DNA of 64,000 nucleotides. Origin: Pseudomonadales bacterium. GTDB lineage: Bacteria; Pseudomonadota; Gammaproteobacteria; Pseudomonadales; JAHRWD01. A model generated the notes under the pieces. That model worked only from the letters and a program-made list of their open reading frames with translations, made no database searches and was not told where the DNA came from. The translations under genes and the position numbers were made by a program. Below are positions 28,605 to 38,347 of the stretch, in pieces; position 1 is the first letter of the stretch, and each line of letters begins with the position of its first letter. The stretch is from positions 1 through 64,000 of the forward strand of contig JARGPR010000012.1 in assembly GCA_029210125.1 (NCBI GenBank). Reading direction: 5' to 3'.

Positions 28605-31367
28605 ATGAATAAGACCTATCAGCCCGAAGAGATCGAAAGCCACTGGTATAAAAACTGGGAACAAGCCGGTTATTTTGCCCCGGATGGTGAGGGTCAGCCC
28701 TACTGCATCATGATTCCCCCGGCCAATGTCACCGGCAGCCTGCATATGGGCCATGCGTTTCAGTACACCATTATGGATGTATTGATTCGATATAACCGGA
28801 TGTCCGGCGCGAACACACTGTGGCAGATGGGAACCGATCACGCCGGTATTGCCACGCAAATGGTGGTAGAACGTCAGCTTAATGCGAAGGGTGTAACGCG
28901 CCACGATCTTGGCAGAGAAAAGTTTCTTGAAAAAACCTGGGATTGGAAAGATCAATCCCACGGTCATATTACCCAGCAAATTCGTCGTATGGGCGCATCG
29001 GTCGACTGGAGTCGGGAGCGTTTCACACTGGATGAGGGGTTATCCGATGCTGTCAGTGAGGTTTTCGTAAGCCTGTTTGAAGAGGGGCTGATCTACCGTG
29101 GTAAACGACTGGTAAACTGGGACCCTGTCCTGCACACAGCCCTGTCTGATCTGGAAGTTATCTCTGAAGAGGAAAATGGCTCCCTGTGGCATTTTCGGTA
29201 CCCGCTGGCAGATGGCTCAGGTCATGTGATTGTTGCAACAACCCGACCGGAAACCATGCTCGGTGACACCGCAGTAGCGGTACATCCGGATGACGAACGC
29301 TACACCGATATCATCGGCAAGCAGATTAAATTACCCCTGACTGATCGTGTGATACCTATAGTTGCGGATGATTACGTTGACCCTGAATTTGGCAGTGGCT
29401 GTGTAAAAATAACACCCGCCCATGATTTTAATGACTACGATATTGGTAAGCGCCACGACCTTCCGATCATTAATATCTTTACCGATAGCGCTGCCATTAA
29501 CGATGCCGCACCGGAAAAATACCGTGGGCTTGATCGTTTCGATGCCCGTAAACAAGTATTGGCGGATCTTGACGAACTCTGCCTTTTAGAAAAAACCGAA
29601 GACCACAAGCTCAAGGTGCCACGGGGGGATCGAAGCGGCCAGGTGGTCGAACCCTACATGACAGACCAGTGGTATGTTGCGGTTGAATCCCTGGCTGGTC
29701 CTGCCATCAAAGCGGTGGAAGATGGTGATATCGAGTTCGTGCCCAAAAACTGGGAGAACACTTACTTTTCATGGATGCGAGATCTGCAGGACTGGTGTAT
29801 CAGTCGCCAACTCTGGTGGGGGCACCGCATTCCTGCATGGTACGACGAACAGGGCAATGTTTATGTTGGCCGTAGTGAACAGGAGGTTCGAGAGAAGCAC
29901 AAACTGGCTGATGATCTGAAGCTGGATCAGGACGACGACGTACTGGATACCTGGTTTTCATCTGCACTATGGACATTCTCAACCCTAGGATGGCCAGAAA
30001 AAACCGAAGACCTTGAGAGGTTTCACCCCACCGATGTGCTGGTCACCGGGTTTGATATCATCTTTTTCTGGGTAGCCAGAATGATCATGATGACCCTTAA
30101 ATTCACCGGCGAAGTGCCCTTTAAAAAGGTGTATGTACACGGCCTGATTCGCGATGGCGAAGGCCAGAAAATGTCAAAATCCAAGGGCAATGTACTGGAC
30201 CCGATTGACCTGATTGACGGTATTGATCTTGATTCGTTGGTGGAAAAACGCACCGCCAACATGATGCAGCCAAAACTGGCAAAACGGGTAGCAAAAGCCA
30301 CCCGCAAAGAGTTTTCCGAAGGCATCCCCGCCTACGGTACTGACGCCATTCGCTTTACCTTTTGCTCCCTTGCCACCACCGGCCGAGACATTAACTTTAG
30401 CCTTGAGCGAACCGAAGGCTACCGTAACTTTTGTAACAAGCTCTGGAATGCAGCTCGTTATGTGCTGATGAATACCGAGGAGCATGATTGTGGTTTAAAT
30501 GCAGAGGTTGAACTGGGTCTGCCCGAACGATGGATTATTTCCAGATTACAGGATGCTGAACTGAAGGTAACCGAATCGATCGCTGCTTATCGCTTTGATC
30601 TGGCTTCCCAGGCAATTTACGAATTTGTCTGGAACGAATACTGTGATTGGTACTTGGAACTGTCGAAACCGGTATTGTGGTCTGAAGATTCAACACCACA
30701 ACAGCTGGCCGGTACACGCCAAACCTTGATTAAAGTGCTGGAAGCGATATTACGTTTAGCGCATCCCTTGATTCCATACATTACCGAAGAGATCTGGCAG
30801 CGGGTTGCACCCCATGCGGGTGTCACGGGTGACAGTATTATGCTTCAGTCCTTCCCCGTCTATGATGCGACTAAAGTAAACAAAGGTGCAGAGGCGGATA
30901 TCGACTGGATGAAAGCGGTGATTACAGGGATTCGCAACATCCGTGGTGAAATGGATATTTCGCCCGCCAAGGCTTTGCCAATCTTTTTCAAAAATGGAAA
31001 CCAAGACGATCAACGTTGCCTTGATGAAAACCGTCTACTACTAACCTCATTGGCCAAACTGGAAAAAATCGAGTGGCTGAAAGCGGATGATGAGGCGCCG
31101 GTTTCCGCTACTCAACTGGTGGGTGATATGGAGCTACTGGTGCCGATGGCTGGATTGATTGATACCGATGCTGAAATTGCACGCCTGGGTAAAGAGATCG
31201 GTAAGCTTGAGCAAGAAGTTAAACGAATCTCCGGTAAACTGGGGAACCAGAATTTTGTAGCCAAAGCGCCTGCCGAGGTGGTCGTCAAGGAGCAGAGCAA
31301 ACTCGACGATAGCGAAAATGCATTGCAGAAATTACAGGAAAAACTGGAAGTCATTAAAACCCTTTAA
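28605..31367 (+). CDS. valS: ValS, valyl-tRNA synthetase
   Basis: ValS charges tRNA-Val and edits mischarged Thr. The 920-aa class I synthetase has the HIGH-type motif [15 protein letters not shown] near residue 38-52, the CP1 editing domain ([17 protein letters not shown]), SWWGH-type [18 protein letters not shown] as [10 protein letters not shown] near residue 525, and the anticodon-binding domain. It ends with a C-terminal coiled-coil arm ([16 protein letters not shown]). Length is as expected. An imperfect terminator-like hairpin follows. Confidence 0.98.
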   Translation: MNKTYQPEEIESHWYKNWEQAGYFAPDGEGQPYCIMIPPANVTGSLHMGHAFQYTIMDVLIRYNRMSGANTLWQMGTDHAGIATQMVVERQLNAKGVTRHDLGREKFLEKTWDWKDQSHGHITQQIRRMGASVDWSRERFTLDEGLSDAVSEVFVSLFEEGLIYRGKRLVNWDPVLHTALSDLEVISEEENGSLWHFRYPLADGSGHVIVATTRPETMLGDTAVAVHPDDERYTDIIGKQIKLPLTDRVIPIVADDYVDPEFGSGCVKITPAHDFNDYDIGKRHDLPIINIFTDSAAINDAAPEKYRGLDRFDARKQVLADLDELCLLEKTEDHKLKVPRGDRSGQVVEPYMTDQWYVAVESLAGPAIKAVEDGDIEFVPKNWENTYFSWMRDLQDWCISRQLWWGHRIPAWYDEQGNVYVGRSEQEVREKHKLADDLKLDQDDDVLDTWFSSALWTFSTLGWPEKTEDLERFHPTDVLVTGFDIIFFWVARMIMMTLKFTGEVPFKKVYVHGLIRDGEGQKMSKSKGNVLDPIDLIDGIDLDSLVEKRTANMMQPKLAKRVAKATRKEFSEGIPAYGTDAIRFTFCSLATTGRDINFSLERTEGYRNFCNKLWNAARYVLMNTEEHDCGLNAEVELGLPERWIISRLQDAELKVTESIAAYRFDLASQAIYEFVWNEYCDWYLELSKPVLWSEDSTPQQLAGTRQTLIKVLEAILRLAHPLIPYITEEIWQRVAPHAGVTGDSIMLQSFPVYDATKVNKGAEADIDWMKAVITGIRNIRGEMDISPAKALPIFFKNGNQDDQRCLDENRLLLTSLAKLEKIEWLKADDEAPVSATQLVGDMELLVPMAGLIDTDAEIARLGKEIGKLEQEVKRISGKLGNQNFVAKAPAEVVVKEQSKLDDSENALQKLQEKLEVIKTL

Positions 31368-31684
31368 ATTAGAAAATAAATCTGCAAGTTAGATAGTTTG
31401 GTTGCTAACTAACTTGCAGAGAGTTATCGTTTTGGTATACGTTAAGTGCTATAGGCAAACTGTCATGTTCTTTCAGTAAGCTGAAGAAATTTGAAGATCA
31501 AGGCTGCATAAGTAAGGCAGTTTTCCGGTTCTATCATAACCAATAATAAATAGTATAAATTCCACATTCCCAGCGACTTGTAGTGAGTAGTCAGTTGCGA
31601 AGAGGTGTATAAAATCAGATCTTTTTTGTCGACGAATCGTAGTCGGCATCAGGTTTGATCCGTTAATGCGAGTCAGGAGGCACA
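31368..31684. other. Intergenic region valS / molybdenum hydroxylase operon
   Basis: This is 317 bp without a supported gene. It opens with the 11-bp inverted repeat at 31382-31419. Upstream of the next gene an AGGAGG (31675-31680) gives an excellent ribosome-binding site. The AT-rich middle presumably holds the promoter of the three-subunit hydroxylase; no operator could be identified by eye. Confidence 0.55.
31382..31419 (+). terminator. Perfect 11-bp inverted repeat after valS
   Basis: CTGCAAGTTAG (31382-31392) pairs perfectly with CTAACTTGCAG (31409-31419) across a 16-nt loop. The T-rich tract downstream is weak (ATCGTTTT), so it may be an imperfect terminator or an mRNA-stabilising end. 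Confidence 0.5.
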
Positions 31685-32560
31685 ATGGGATCCGTTCAAT
31701 ATCATGCCCCTCAATCACTTGAGGAAGCCGTTCCGCTATTAAAAGAGGCGCAGAAAACACCTAGCCGCATACTGGCGGGTGGTACCGATCTGTTAATTCA
31801 AATGCGCGCCGGGGTTAAAACTCCGGACATGCTGATTGACATCAAAAAGATCCCCGAGGTTACCGGGATCGAAATAGGCCCTGAAGAGATTCGTTTGGGT
31901 GCCGCAACACCCTCAGCAGTTATGGATGAAAGCGTCGAACTGCACCGGCAATTACCGGGTGTAGTGGAAGGCATGGAACTAATTGGTTCAACCCAGGTAC
32001 AGGGTCGCGCTACTCCCGGTGGCAACCTCTGTAATGCATCCCCTGCTGGTGATGGTGCACCAGCGATGATTGCGGCGGGTGGTCAATGTGTGGTTTTTGG
32101 TTCGAACGGTGTCCGTACTATTCCGGTCGAAGAGGTTTGCATTGCACCGGGACGTACTTCGCTGGCGGATGATGAGTTTATACAGGAATTTAGATTCCCG
32201 ACGCCTAAGCCAGGTCAGGCAGATGCATACTTGCGTTTTATCCCACGTAATGAAATGGATATTGCGGTGGTGGGTGTTGCAGCCAATATTACCGTTGATG
32301 CCAGCGGCACCTGCACAGCAGCAAAGGTTACGCTGGGGGCTGTTGGGCCAACAGTCGTAATTGCCGACAAGGTAGCAGAACTGCTGGTAGGCACCAAGCT
32401 GGATGATGCCACTTTAGCTAAGGCTGGAGAAATGGCCTCAGGTCTTGGAACGCCTATATCGGACAAACGGGGTACCGTCGAGTTTCGTCATCGAATCGCA
32501 GGCGTATTAACTCGCAGAGTCATCCAAATTGCAGCGACACGCGCCGGGGAGAGATTGTAA
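31685..32560 (+). CDS. Molybdenum hydroxylase, FAD-binding subunit (CoxM-like)
   Basis: This is the 291-aa medium subunit of a xanthine dehydrogenase/CO dehydrogenase-type enzyme. It carries FAD between the iron-sulfur subunit and the acceptor. RILAGGTDLLIQMRAG near residue 28 and ATPGGNLCNASPAGDGAPAM near residue 110 are the two FAD-binding motifs of the family. Its stop overlaps the next gene's ATG by one base. It heads the operon with a strong AGGAGG. The substrate is not determined by this subunit. Confidence 0.92.
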   Translation: MGSVQYHAPQSLEEAVPLLKEAQKTPSRILAGGTDLLIQMRAGVKTPDMLIDIKKIPEVTGIEIGPEEIRLGAATPSAVMDESVELHRQLPGVVEGMELIGSTQVQGRATPGGNLCNASPAGDGAPAMIAAGGQCVVFGSNGVRTIPVEEVCIAPGRTSLADDEFIQEFRFPTPKPGQADAYLRFIPRNEMDIAVVGVAANITVDASGTCTAAKVTLGAVGPTVVIADKVAELLVGTKLDDATLAKAGEMASGLGTPISDKRGTVEFRHRIAGVLTRRVIQIAATRAGERL

Positions 32561-33042
32561 TGAGTAAAACCCATGTAACGACTACTATTAACGGTGATGC
32601 GGTTGAATATCTGTGTGAGCCGGATCAAAGTATGCTTGAAGTCCTGCGGGACAACCTTGAGCTAACCGGCACTAAAGAGGGTTGTGCGACCGGTGATTGC
32701 GGCGCCTGTTCAGTTAGTCTCGATGGCCGGTTGGTATGCTCGTGCCTGGTGCTGGGCGTCGAAGCTGAAGGCAAGCAGATCGAGACCATCGAAGGTATTG
32801 CTAACGGCTCTGAGCTTCACCCGATCCAGCAAAAATTTCTGGAAAATGCTGCGCTTCAGTGCGGTATCTGTACCCCCGGTTTTATCGTTGCGACTAAAGC
32901 ATTGCTGGCGAAAAACCCCGATCCAACGGAAGAAGAAGCACGTTATTTTCTGGCGGGCAACCTCTGCCGTTGTACTGGTTATGACAAAATCATCCGCGCG
33001 GTACTGGATGCCGCCGCTGAAATGCGAGGAGCTGCATCATGA
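32560..33042 (+). CDS. Molybdenum hydroxylase, 2Fe-2S subunit (CoxS-like)
   Basis: This is the 160-aa small subunit with two [2Fe-2S] clusters. The plant-ferredoxin-type cluster uses CATGDCGACSV and a later CSC; the second cluster uses CGICTPGF and NLCRCTGY. All eight Cys are present. It passes electrons from the molybdenum cofactor to FAD. It overlaps the FAD subunit by one base and the large subunit by 4 bp (ATGA), so the three are translated together. Confidence 0.95.
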   Translation: MSKTHVTTTINGDAVEYLCEPDQSMLEVLRDNLELTGTKEGCATGDCGACSVSLDGRLVCSCLVLGVEAEGKQIETIEGIANGSELHPIQQKFLENAALQCGICTPGFIVATKALLAKNPDPTEEEARYFLAGNLCRCTGYDKIIRAVLDAAAEMRGAAS

Positions 33043-35288
33043 GCGAGAATAAGGATTATAAATGGGTTGGCACACGCCCCATCCGTCCCGATGGCGCAGA
33101 TAAAGTAACCGGCAAAGCGGCATTTGGAGCAGATAAAAACTTACCTGGCATGTTACACGGGAAGATTTTGCGTAGTCCTTTTGGCCATGCAAATATCAAA
33201 TCCATCGATACCAGTGCTGCTAAATCTGCGCCTGGTGTACTAGCGGTAATGACCTCTAAAGATCTACCAGACCTTCCGTCAGAAATGGCAGAGGCTGGTG
33301 AATCAGCAGTAGATTTCCGGGACCTGTCACAAAACATACTGGCAGCTGATAAAGTGTTGTACCACGGTCATGCGGTTGCCGCTGTGGCGGCTACTTCGGC
33401 TAAATTGGCTCAGGAAGCGCTGAAGCTGATCAAAGTTGAATATGAAGAGTTACCAGTAGTGCTGGAAATTGAAGATGCGATGGCGGATGACGCGCCTATT
33501 CTTCACGAGAACCAGTTTACCTCGGGTGATTCAACGGACAAGCCATCCAACGTTGCGGCGAAAATGAAACTGCCCCGTGGTGATATCGAAAAAGGCTTTG
33601 CAGAGGCCGATGTGATTATTGAGCGTGAATTCACTACGCCAACAGTTCACCAGGGCTATATCGAGCCCCATGCGGTAACCGCATCAATGAGCGCGTCAGG
33701 CCATGCTGATGTGTGGTGCTGTACACAGGGTGCATTTGTTGTTCGAGCCATGACCGCCAAAATACTAGGCATGGATGTCGGCAAAGTAAAGGTTACACCC
33801 AGTGAAATTGGCGGTGGCTTTGGCGCAAAAACCACTGTCTATCTTGAGCCTGTGGCGGTTAAATTGTCGGAAATGTCCGGCCGGCCTGTAAAAATGGTGA
33901 TGGATCGTGAGGAGATACTTCGCGCTACCGGTCCGACCTCTGCATCGGTTATCAAGATTAAACTGGGTGCTACTAACGACGGCAAGCTGGTTGCAGCGGA
34001 AGGTACATTGAAATATGGCGCAGGTGCATACAAGGGGTCTCCAATGGGCCCAGGCTGCATGTGTGTATTTGCCAGTTATGAAATTCCAAATTTTCTTGTG
34101 CGCGGCTTCGATGTGGTTTTGAATAAACCCAAGGTCGCAGCCTACCGGGCACCGGGTGCGCCGATGGCGGCCTTTGCGATGGAATCGGTCATGAATGAAA
34201 TGGCCGCCAAACTGGATCTGGACCCCATTGATTTCAGGCTCGAAAATGCAGTCAAAGAAGGTTCGGTTGCGGCTTATGGCCCCAAATTCCCAGCCATTGG
34301 TTTTGTAGAAACGCTCAAAGCGGCTAAAGAGCACCCTCATTACAGCGCACCATTGGGTAAAAACCAGGGCCGTGGTATAGGCACCGGTTTCTGGTTCAAT
34401 GTCGGTATGCAGTCAAGCGCTACGCTCAACGTAAACGAAAATGGCAGTGTTACCCTCATTACTGGCAGTGCGGATATCGGTGGTTCCCGTGCCTCAATGG
34501 CGCTGTTTGCGGCGGAAGAACTGAGTATCTCTTATGATTTGATCACTCCCCTTGTTTCCAACACCGAAGAAACCAGCTATTGCGACGTAACTGGAGGTAG
34601 TCGAACCACCTTTGCAACGGGAATGGCTGTGGTTAAGGCCGCCAAAAATCTGGTGGCCAATATGAAAAAACGAGCCGCTAATACATGGGGTGTTGAGGTT
34701 GATGAAGTGCTTTGGCAGGACGGCCAGGCAGTTCCTCCATTTTCTTCTGGTAAAAACCCCATGAGCATGGCAGAAATTGCAGCCAGTGCCGCTAAAACTG
34801 GTGGTCCGTTGACAGCAAGTGCGTCCTTAACCGCACAGGGCGCCGGTGCAGGTTTTGGCGTACATATTTGTGATATTGAGGTGGACCCTGAAACAGGTAA
34901 AACCGATGTGATTCGTTATACCGCAATCCAGGATGCGGGTAAAGCCATTCATCCCTCCTATGTAGAAGGGCAATATCAGGGTGGTGCTGTGCAGGGGATC
35001 GGTTGGGCGCTCAATGAGGAGTATGTCTATAACGACAAGGGTGTACTGCAGAACTTCGGTTTCCTCGATTACCGGATGCCGGTAGCTAATGATCTACCGA
35101 TGATTGATACCGTTATCGTTGAAGTGCCGAACCCCGCCCACCCCTATGGCGTGCGCGGAGTTGGTGAAACCCCAATTGTGCCACCTTTAGCGGCGGTTGC
35201 TGAAGCCGTGAACAATGCGGTGGGTGTTCGCATCTGTGATTTGCCCATCTCGCCACCACGGTTGCTGGCGGCAATAGACGCTAAGTAA
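33039..35288 (+). CDS. Molybdenum hydroxylase, molybdopterin-binding large subunit
   Basis: This 749-aa subunit holds the molybdenum-pterin cofactor and the active site. GGGFGAK (near residue 247), QGAF, and the C-terminal RGVGETPIVPP, whose Glu is the catalytic base in the family, are all visible. The active-site loop reads AYRAPGAP. This is neither the AYxCSFR of form I CO dehydrogenase nor the AYRGAGR of form II, so an aldehyde, aromatic or N-heterocycle hydroxylase is more likely than a CO dehydrogenase. A MoaD-like gene follows and mocA/xdhC-type genes converge on it. Confidence 0.92.
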   Translation: MSENKDYKWVGTRPIRPDGADKVTGKAAFGADKNLPGMLHGKILRSPFGHANIKSIDTSAAKSAPGVLAVMTSKDLPDLPSEMAEAGESAVDFRDLSQNILAADKVLYHGHAVAAVAATSAKLAQEALKLIKVEYEELPVVLEIEDAMADDAPILHENQFTSGDSTDKPSNVAAKMKLPRGDIEKGFAEADVIIEREFTTPTVHQGYIEPHAVTASMSASGHADVWCCTQGAFVVRAMTAKILGMDVGKVKVTPSEIGGGFGAKTTVYLEPVAVKLSEMSGRPVKMVMDREEILRATGPTSASVIKIKLGATNDGKLVAAEGTLKYGAGAYKGSPMGPGCMCVFASYEIPNFLVRGFDVVLNKPKVAAYRAPGAPMAAFAMESVMNEMAAKLDLDPIDFRLENAVKEGSVAAYGPKFPAIGFVETLKAAKEHPHYSAPLGKNQGRGIGTGFWFNVGMQSSATLNVNENGSVTLITGSADIGGSRASMALFAAEELSISYDLITPLVSNTEETSYCDVTGGSRTTFATGMAVVKAAKNLVANMKKRAANTWGVEVDEVLWQDGQAVPPFSSGKNPMSMAEIAASAAKTGGPLTASASLTAQGAGAGFGVHICDIEVDPETGKTDVIRYTAIQDAGKAIHPSYVEGQYQGGAVQGIGWALNEEYVYNDKGVLQNFGFLDYRMPVANDLPMIDTVIVEVPNPAHPYGVRGVGETPIVPPLAAVAEAVNNAVGVRICDLPISPPRLLAAIDAK

Positions 35289-35334
35289 CCAATGGCAAAC
35301 AGCCAAAAAATGGAAAGATCAATCCGTAACATTT

Positions 35335-35580
35335 ATGTTGCAGGTTGATCTTTCTGTTGATCTCCAGCAGTTCAGTTCCGGGCTGGAGTCACTACAGGTT
35401 GAAGCAGCCAATATCCGCGAGCTATTAGAACAACTTGATCTTCGTTTCCCTGGTCTGGGGAAGAAAATTGAAAAAGATATGGCGGTTACCATCAACGGAG
35501 TGATCTATCAGGATACGTTGATAGAGCCGATTGAAGACGGCAGCGAAATCTACTTTATCCCTAAGATTGGTGGCGGCTAG
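35335..35580 (+). CDS. MoaD/ThiS-family sulfur carrier
   Basis: This is an 81-aa ubiquitin-like protein ending in Gly-Gly-Gly (IPKIGGG). It lies 46 bp after the hydroxylase large subunit, so it probably serves its molybdenum cofactor rather than general MPT synthesis; that is an inference from position. Its last 4 bp overlap the end of the convergent mocA-like gene. Confidence 0.85.
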   Translation: MLQVDLSVDLQQFSSGLESLQVEAANIRELLEQLDLRFPGLGKKIEKDMAVTINGVIYQDTLIEPIEDGSEIYFIPKIGGG

Positions 35581-36206
35581 TTCAGCGGATTTTCAAGCTG
35601 CTCGGGCCTATCGATATCCTTCAAGATACCTGAATCTTCGACCGGAATTTCCCGAACAGAGTTTTCATTTTGTTGTAGGATTATTTTCCCACCTTTGTCC
35701 CCGGTTAGTTCCTTTAATGCTGAAAAGTAGCATTGCCCGAAACCAACGGGGTTGCCTCTTTTCCCTCGATAGGTTGGGACTACCAAATCGTCATCCTCTA
35801 GCGCATCCAGCAGCTTTTTTAGGGTATCGGTTTTGATATATGGCATATCCGCTAGCATCACCATGCAGCGGCTGATGTTTGGCTCGTGTGCGGTTAGTTG
35901 CTGAATGGCATCAGCTAAGCTGTGCCCCATTCCCCGCCGGGCATTTTTTGAGATATAAGCGGCGACCTGTTGATGGGATAGAGATGTCTGCAGGCTATCA
36001 TCCCCCGGGCCAAGAATTACCCGAATCGATTTCTTCCAGGGCGCGGCTTTTTCTAGCGTAGTTTCTAGTAGTGTTTTATTGCCAAAACGGGCTTGTCGTT
36101 TATCTGTGCCAAAGCGCCGACTGCTACCCGCTGCCATTACGAGAATAATGGTATTGGTATTGGTATTGGTATTGGTATTGGTATTGGTATTGGTGATGTG
36201 GCTCAT
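35577..36206 (-). CDS. MocA-type molybdenum cofactor nucleotidyltransferase with Asn-Thr repeat at the N-terminus
   Basis: This 209-aa protein is of the MobA/MocA nucleotidyltransferase family, which attaches CMP or GMP to the molybdopterin of xanthine dehydrogenase-type enzymes. AAGSSRRFGTDKR is the nucleotide-binding motif, and LADMPYIKTDTL and PTYRGKRGNPVGF are the Mg- and substrate-binding parts. The N-terminus carries seven Asn-Thr dipeptides encoded by a hexanucleotide repeat before IILVMAAG. Its start overlaps the stop of xdhC-like by 4 bp. Confidence 0.88.
   Translation of the reverse strand: MSHITNTNTNTNTNTNTNTIILVMAAGSSRRFGTDKRQARFGNKTLLETTLEKAAPWKKSIRVILGPGDDSLQTSLSHQQVAAYISKNARRGMGHSLADAIQQLTAHEPNISRCMVMLADMPYIKTDTLKKLLDALEDDDLVVPTYRGKRGNPVGFGQCYFSALKELTGDKGGKIILQQNENSVREIPVEDSGILKDIDRPEQLENPLN
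36150..36194 (-). repeat. GGTATT hexanucleotide repeat in the mocA-like gene
   Basis: There are seven perfect GGTATT units (36150-36191) plus GGT. On the coding strand it reads Asn-Thr repeats just before the first conserved beta-strand. The 6-bp unit preserves frame when copy number changes. Confidence 0.95.
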
Positions 36207-37177
36207 CGCTGCAGTGTATCGAGCTGAAGCTGTTTCCTGACCTGAATCAGTTCGGCAGCAATAGAGACAGCAATTTCAGGGGGTGATTTGCTGCCGATAT
36301 CTAGCCCGACAGGGCCTTTTAGTCGGAAGATCTGTTCATCGGTTAATTCAAGCTGTTTGAGGCGATTGAGCCGCGCCAGCGAGGTGCGTTGTGAGCCGAT
36401 CGCGCCAATATGAAAAGCAGGGCCTTTTAGTGCTTCCATCAAGGCCATGTCATCGATCCGAGGGTCATGGGCCAGGGTGATAACGGCACTGAACCCGTCG
36501 GTCGCATGTTCGCGTACCACATCATCTGGCATGCCCTGAATCATAGTGGCCCCTTCCACTGGCCACTGTTCTATCATCTCTGGCCGCGGATCACTGACCA
36601 ATACCTGAAAATCTATCGATTGTGCGATATCGGAAAGGTAGCGGGCGATCTGCCCGGCGCCGATCAATAGCAGCCGGTAGCGTGGGCCAAAGTGTTGGCT
36701 TAAGCTTTGTTCATCGACCCGTAGAGGTTGGTATTGGTTTGCAACGGTTATGGTTTTGCCGCCGGTCTCAAGGTTTAGGGTGCGTTGAATCCAGTGACGG
36801 GTATTTTGTGATTCCAGAATATTGTAGAAATGGTTACGGTTTTCGGGTGAGCCAGATACTGGTTCGGCAATCACCTCCAGCCGGCCACCGCAGGGCAGGC
36901 CGAGTCGATCAGATTCCTCTTTAATAACACCGTAGCGGATACGCTCCGGCGCAGAAGCGGCGTGCTTTCCCTGTAACAATTTCTCAATCAGATCCTCCTC
37001 TACACAACCGCCGGAAAGTGAACCAGTCACTTCACCCTTTGAGTTACAGGCAAGCAGCGAACCAATCGGGCGGGGCGAACTACCCCAGGTTTTGACGATG
37101 GTGCACAACCAACAGTCCAGCTGCTGATCAAGCCACTCAGAAAGCGTGGCAATAACCTGATGATTGATTGAATCCAT
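36203..37177 (-). CDS. xdhC: XdhC/CoxI family molybdenum enzyme maturation factor
   Basis: This 324-aa protein has an N-terminal XdhC domain (TWGSSPRPIGSLLAC, GSLSGGCVEEDL near residue 56) and a C-terminal Rossmann domain (LLIGAGQIARYLSDIA near residue 165). XdhC-type proteins bind the molybdenum cofactor and help sulfurate and insert it into xanthine dehydrogenase-like enzymes. The frame opens at 37318, but the Met at 37177 (MDSINHQ) matches the family N-terminus. It is the first gene of a two-gene operon with mocA-like. Confidence 0.9.
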   Translation of the reverse strand: MDSINHQVIATLSEWLDQQLDCWLCTIVKTWGSSPRPIGSLLACNSKGEVTGSLSGGCVEEDLIEKLLQGKHAASAPERIRYGVIKEESDRLGLPCGGRLEVIAEPVSGSPENRNHFYNILESQNTRHWIQRTLNLETGGKTITVANQYQPLRVDEQSLSQHFGPRYRLLLIGAGQIARYLSDIAQSIDFQVLVSDPRPEMIEQWPVEGATMIQGMPDDVVREHATDGFSAVITLAHDPRIDDMALMEALKGPAFHIGAIGSQRTSLARLNRLKQLELTDEQIFRLKGPVGLDIGSKSPPEIAVSIAAELIQVRKQLQLDTLQR

Positions 37178-37367
37178 GGGGTACAAACGTCTTATAATTT
37201 GTCCTGATTGTACCAATGATCTCCGAACCCTGAAACAGATCGCTTGAGTAAACTGCTTGAAAACGGGAGTACTGCATGAGGAGGGATTCGGTGAAATGGA
37301 TCGACAACCAATATACAATCGTCAGGTTCAGTAAAATAAAACAATCACTAAAATGTTGGAGATCACG

Positions 37368-38252
37368 ATGAGCAACGAATTTAAAGACAAGGTTGTACTG
37401 GTAACCGGTGCAGGTGCCGGACTGGGCAAAGCACACGCACTGCAGTTTGCGGAGCGCGGCGCCAAAGTTGTTGTGAATGACCTTGGCGGATCAGTTACCG
37501 GCGGTGGTTCCGGAGATGCAGCGGATGAAGTAGTTGCAGAGATCCGTGCTGCGGGTGGTATTGCGATTGCCAATAAAGGTTCGGTTGCAGACCGCGCAGA
37601 TGCTGCGGGTATGGTTCAGGACGCGGTAGATGAATTTGGCACCATCGATATCGTCGTCAATAACGCAGGTATCGTACGTGACCGCTCGTTTAAAAAGATG
37701 ACTTTGGATGATTTTGATCTGGTGATGCAGGTTCACTTAACTGGAACCGCCTACGTGACCCACGCCGCCTGGCCGATCATGTATGAGAAAAATTACGGAC
37801 GAATCGTATTTACCAGCTCCGGCTCCGGGGTGTTCGGTAACTTTGGTCAGGCTAACTACGCCGCTGCAAAAATGGGCATGGTTGGCATGATGAATGTGCT
37901 TGCACTTGAGGGTGCATCACACAATATCAAGGTGAACTGCCTGTGCCCCGCTGCCGCCACTCGCATGACCGCTACTATTCCTGGTCGAGATGAAAATGTA
38001 GACACCCCTGACCCAATCCGTGCGCCGGGTCTGGTAACCCCTGCGGTATTGCTCATGTGTGCTGAGGATGCACCTACCGGCAAAATCATCCAGGGCTCAG
38101 GGGGTAGGTTTAACCAGGCAGCCGTATTTGTGAACGAAGGTATTGAGCTGGGCCTTGATGCAAGTATGGAAACGATTATGGCTAACAAAGAAACGCTTCT
38201 TGATATGAGTGCAGCCAAACCTGGCTCCCTTAGAAAGCCGGTTACCAAATAG
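37368..38252 (+). CDS. Short-chain dehydrogenase related to the MFE-2 hydroxyacyl-CoA dehydrogenase domain (paralogue)
   Basis: This is a 294-aa SDR with [33 protein letters not shown], and YAAAKMG in the catalytic YxxxK position. It is similar over its length to the SDR at 18882, so the two are paralogues. A (3R)-hydroxyacyl-CoA or steroid substrate is suggested by the NDLGGS signature; this is inference. A Met at 37353 precedes a GGAG, so the ATG at 37368 is preferred. An esterase follows 95 bp downstream, with a hairpin between. Confidence 0.88.
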   Translation: MSNEFKDKVVLVTGAGAGLGKAHALQFAERGAKVVVNDLGGSVTGGGSGDAADEVVAEIRAAGGIAIANKGSVADRADAAGMVQDAVDEFGTIDIVVNNAGIVRDRSFKKMTLDDFDLVMQVHLTGTAYVTHAAWPIMYEKNYGRIVFTSSGSGVFGNFGQANYAAAKMGMVGMMNVLALEGASHNIKVNCLCPAAATRMTATIPGRDENVDTPDPIRAPGLVTPAVLLMCAEDAPTGKIIQGSGGRFNQAAVFVNEGIELGLDASMETIMANKETLLDMSAAKPGSLRKPVTK

Positions 38253-38280
38253 CAGTCGCTATAGCCTTATATCGCTTGAT

Positions 38281-38315
38281 AGCTACTGCCATCAATAAGT
38301 TCGGGGGCAGTAGCT
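38281..38315 (+). other. Perfect 10-bp hairpin between SDR and esterase genes
   Basis: AGCTACTGCC (38281-38290) pairs with GGCAGTAGCT (38306-38315) across a 15-nt loop. No T-tract follows, so it may uncouple expression of the two genes or stabilise the upstream mRNA instead of terminating. Confidence 0.55.
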
Positions 38316-38347
38316 CCAAAATAATAAAAATATAAAAGGAGTTCGAT

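Noticed and set aside
33765-34340. Minus-strand frame inside the molybdenum hydroxylase gene
   Set aside because: It is fully inside a well-supported gene with conserved motifs and has no features of its own.
33039-35288. Aerobic CO dehydrogenase (coxL)
   Set aside because: The active-site loop AYRAPGAP lacks both the form I (AYxCSFR) and form II (AYRGAGR) signatures.
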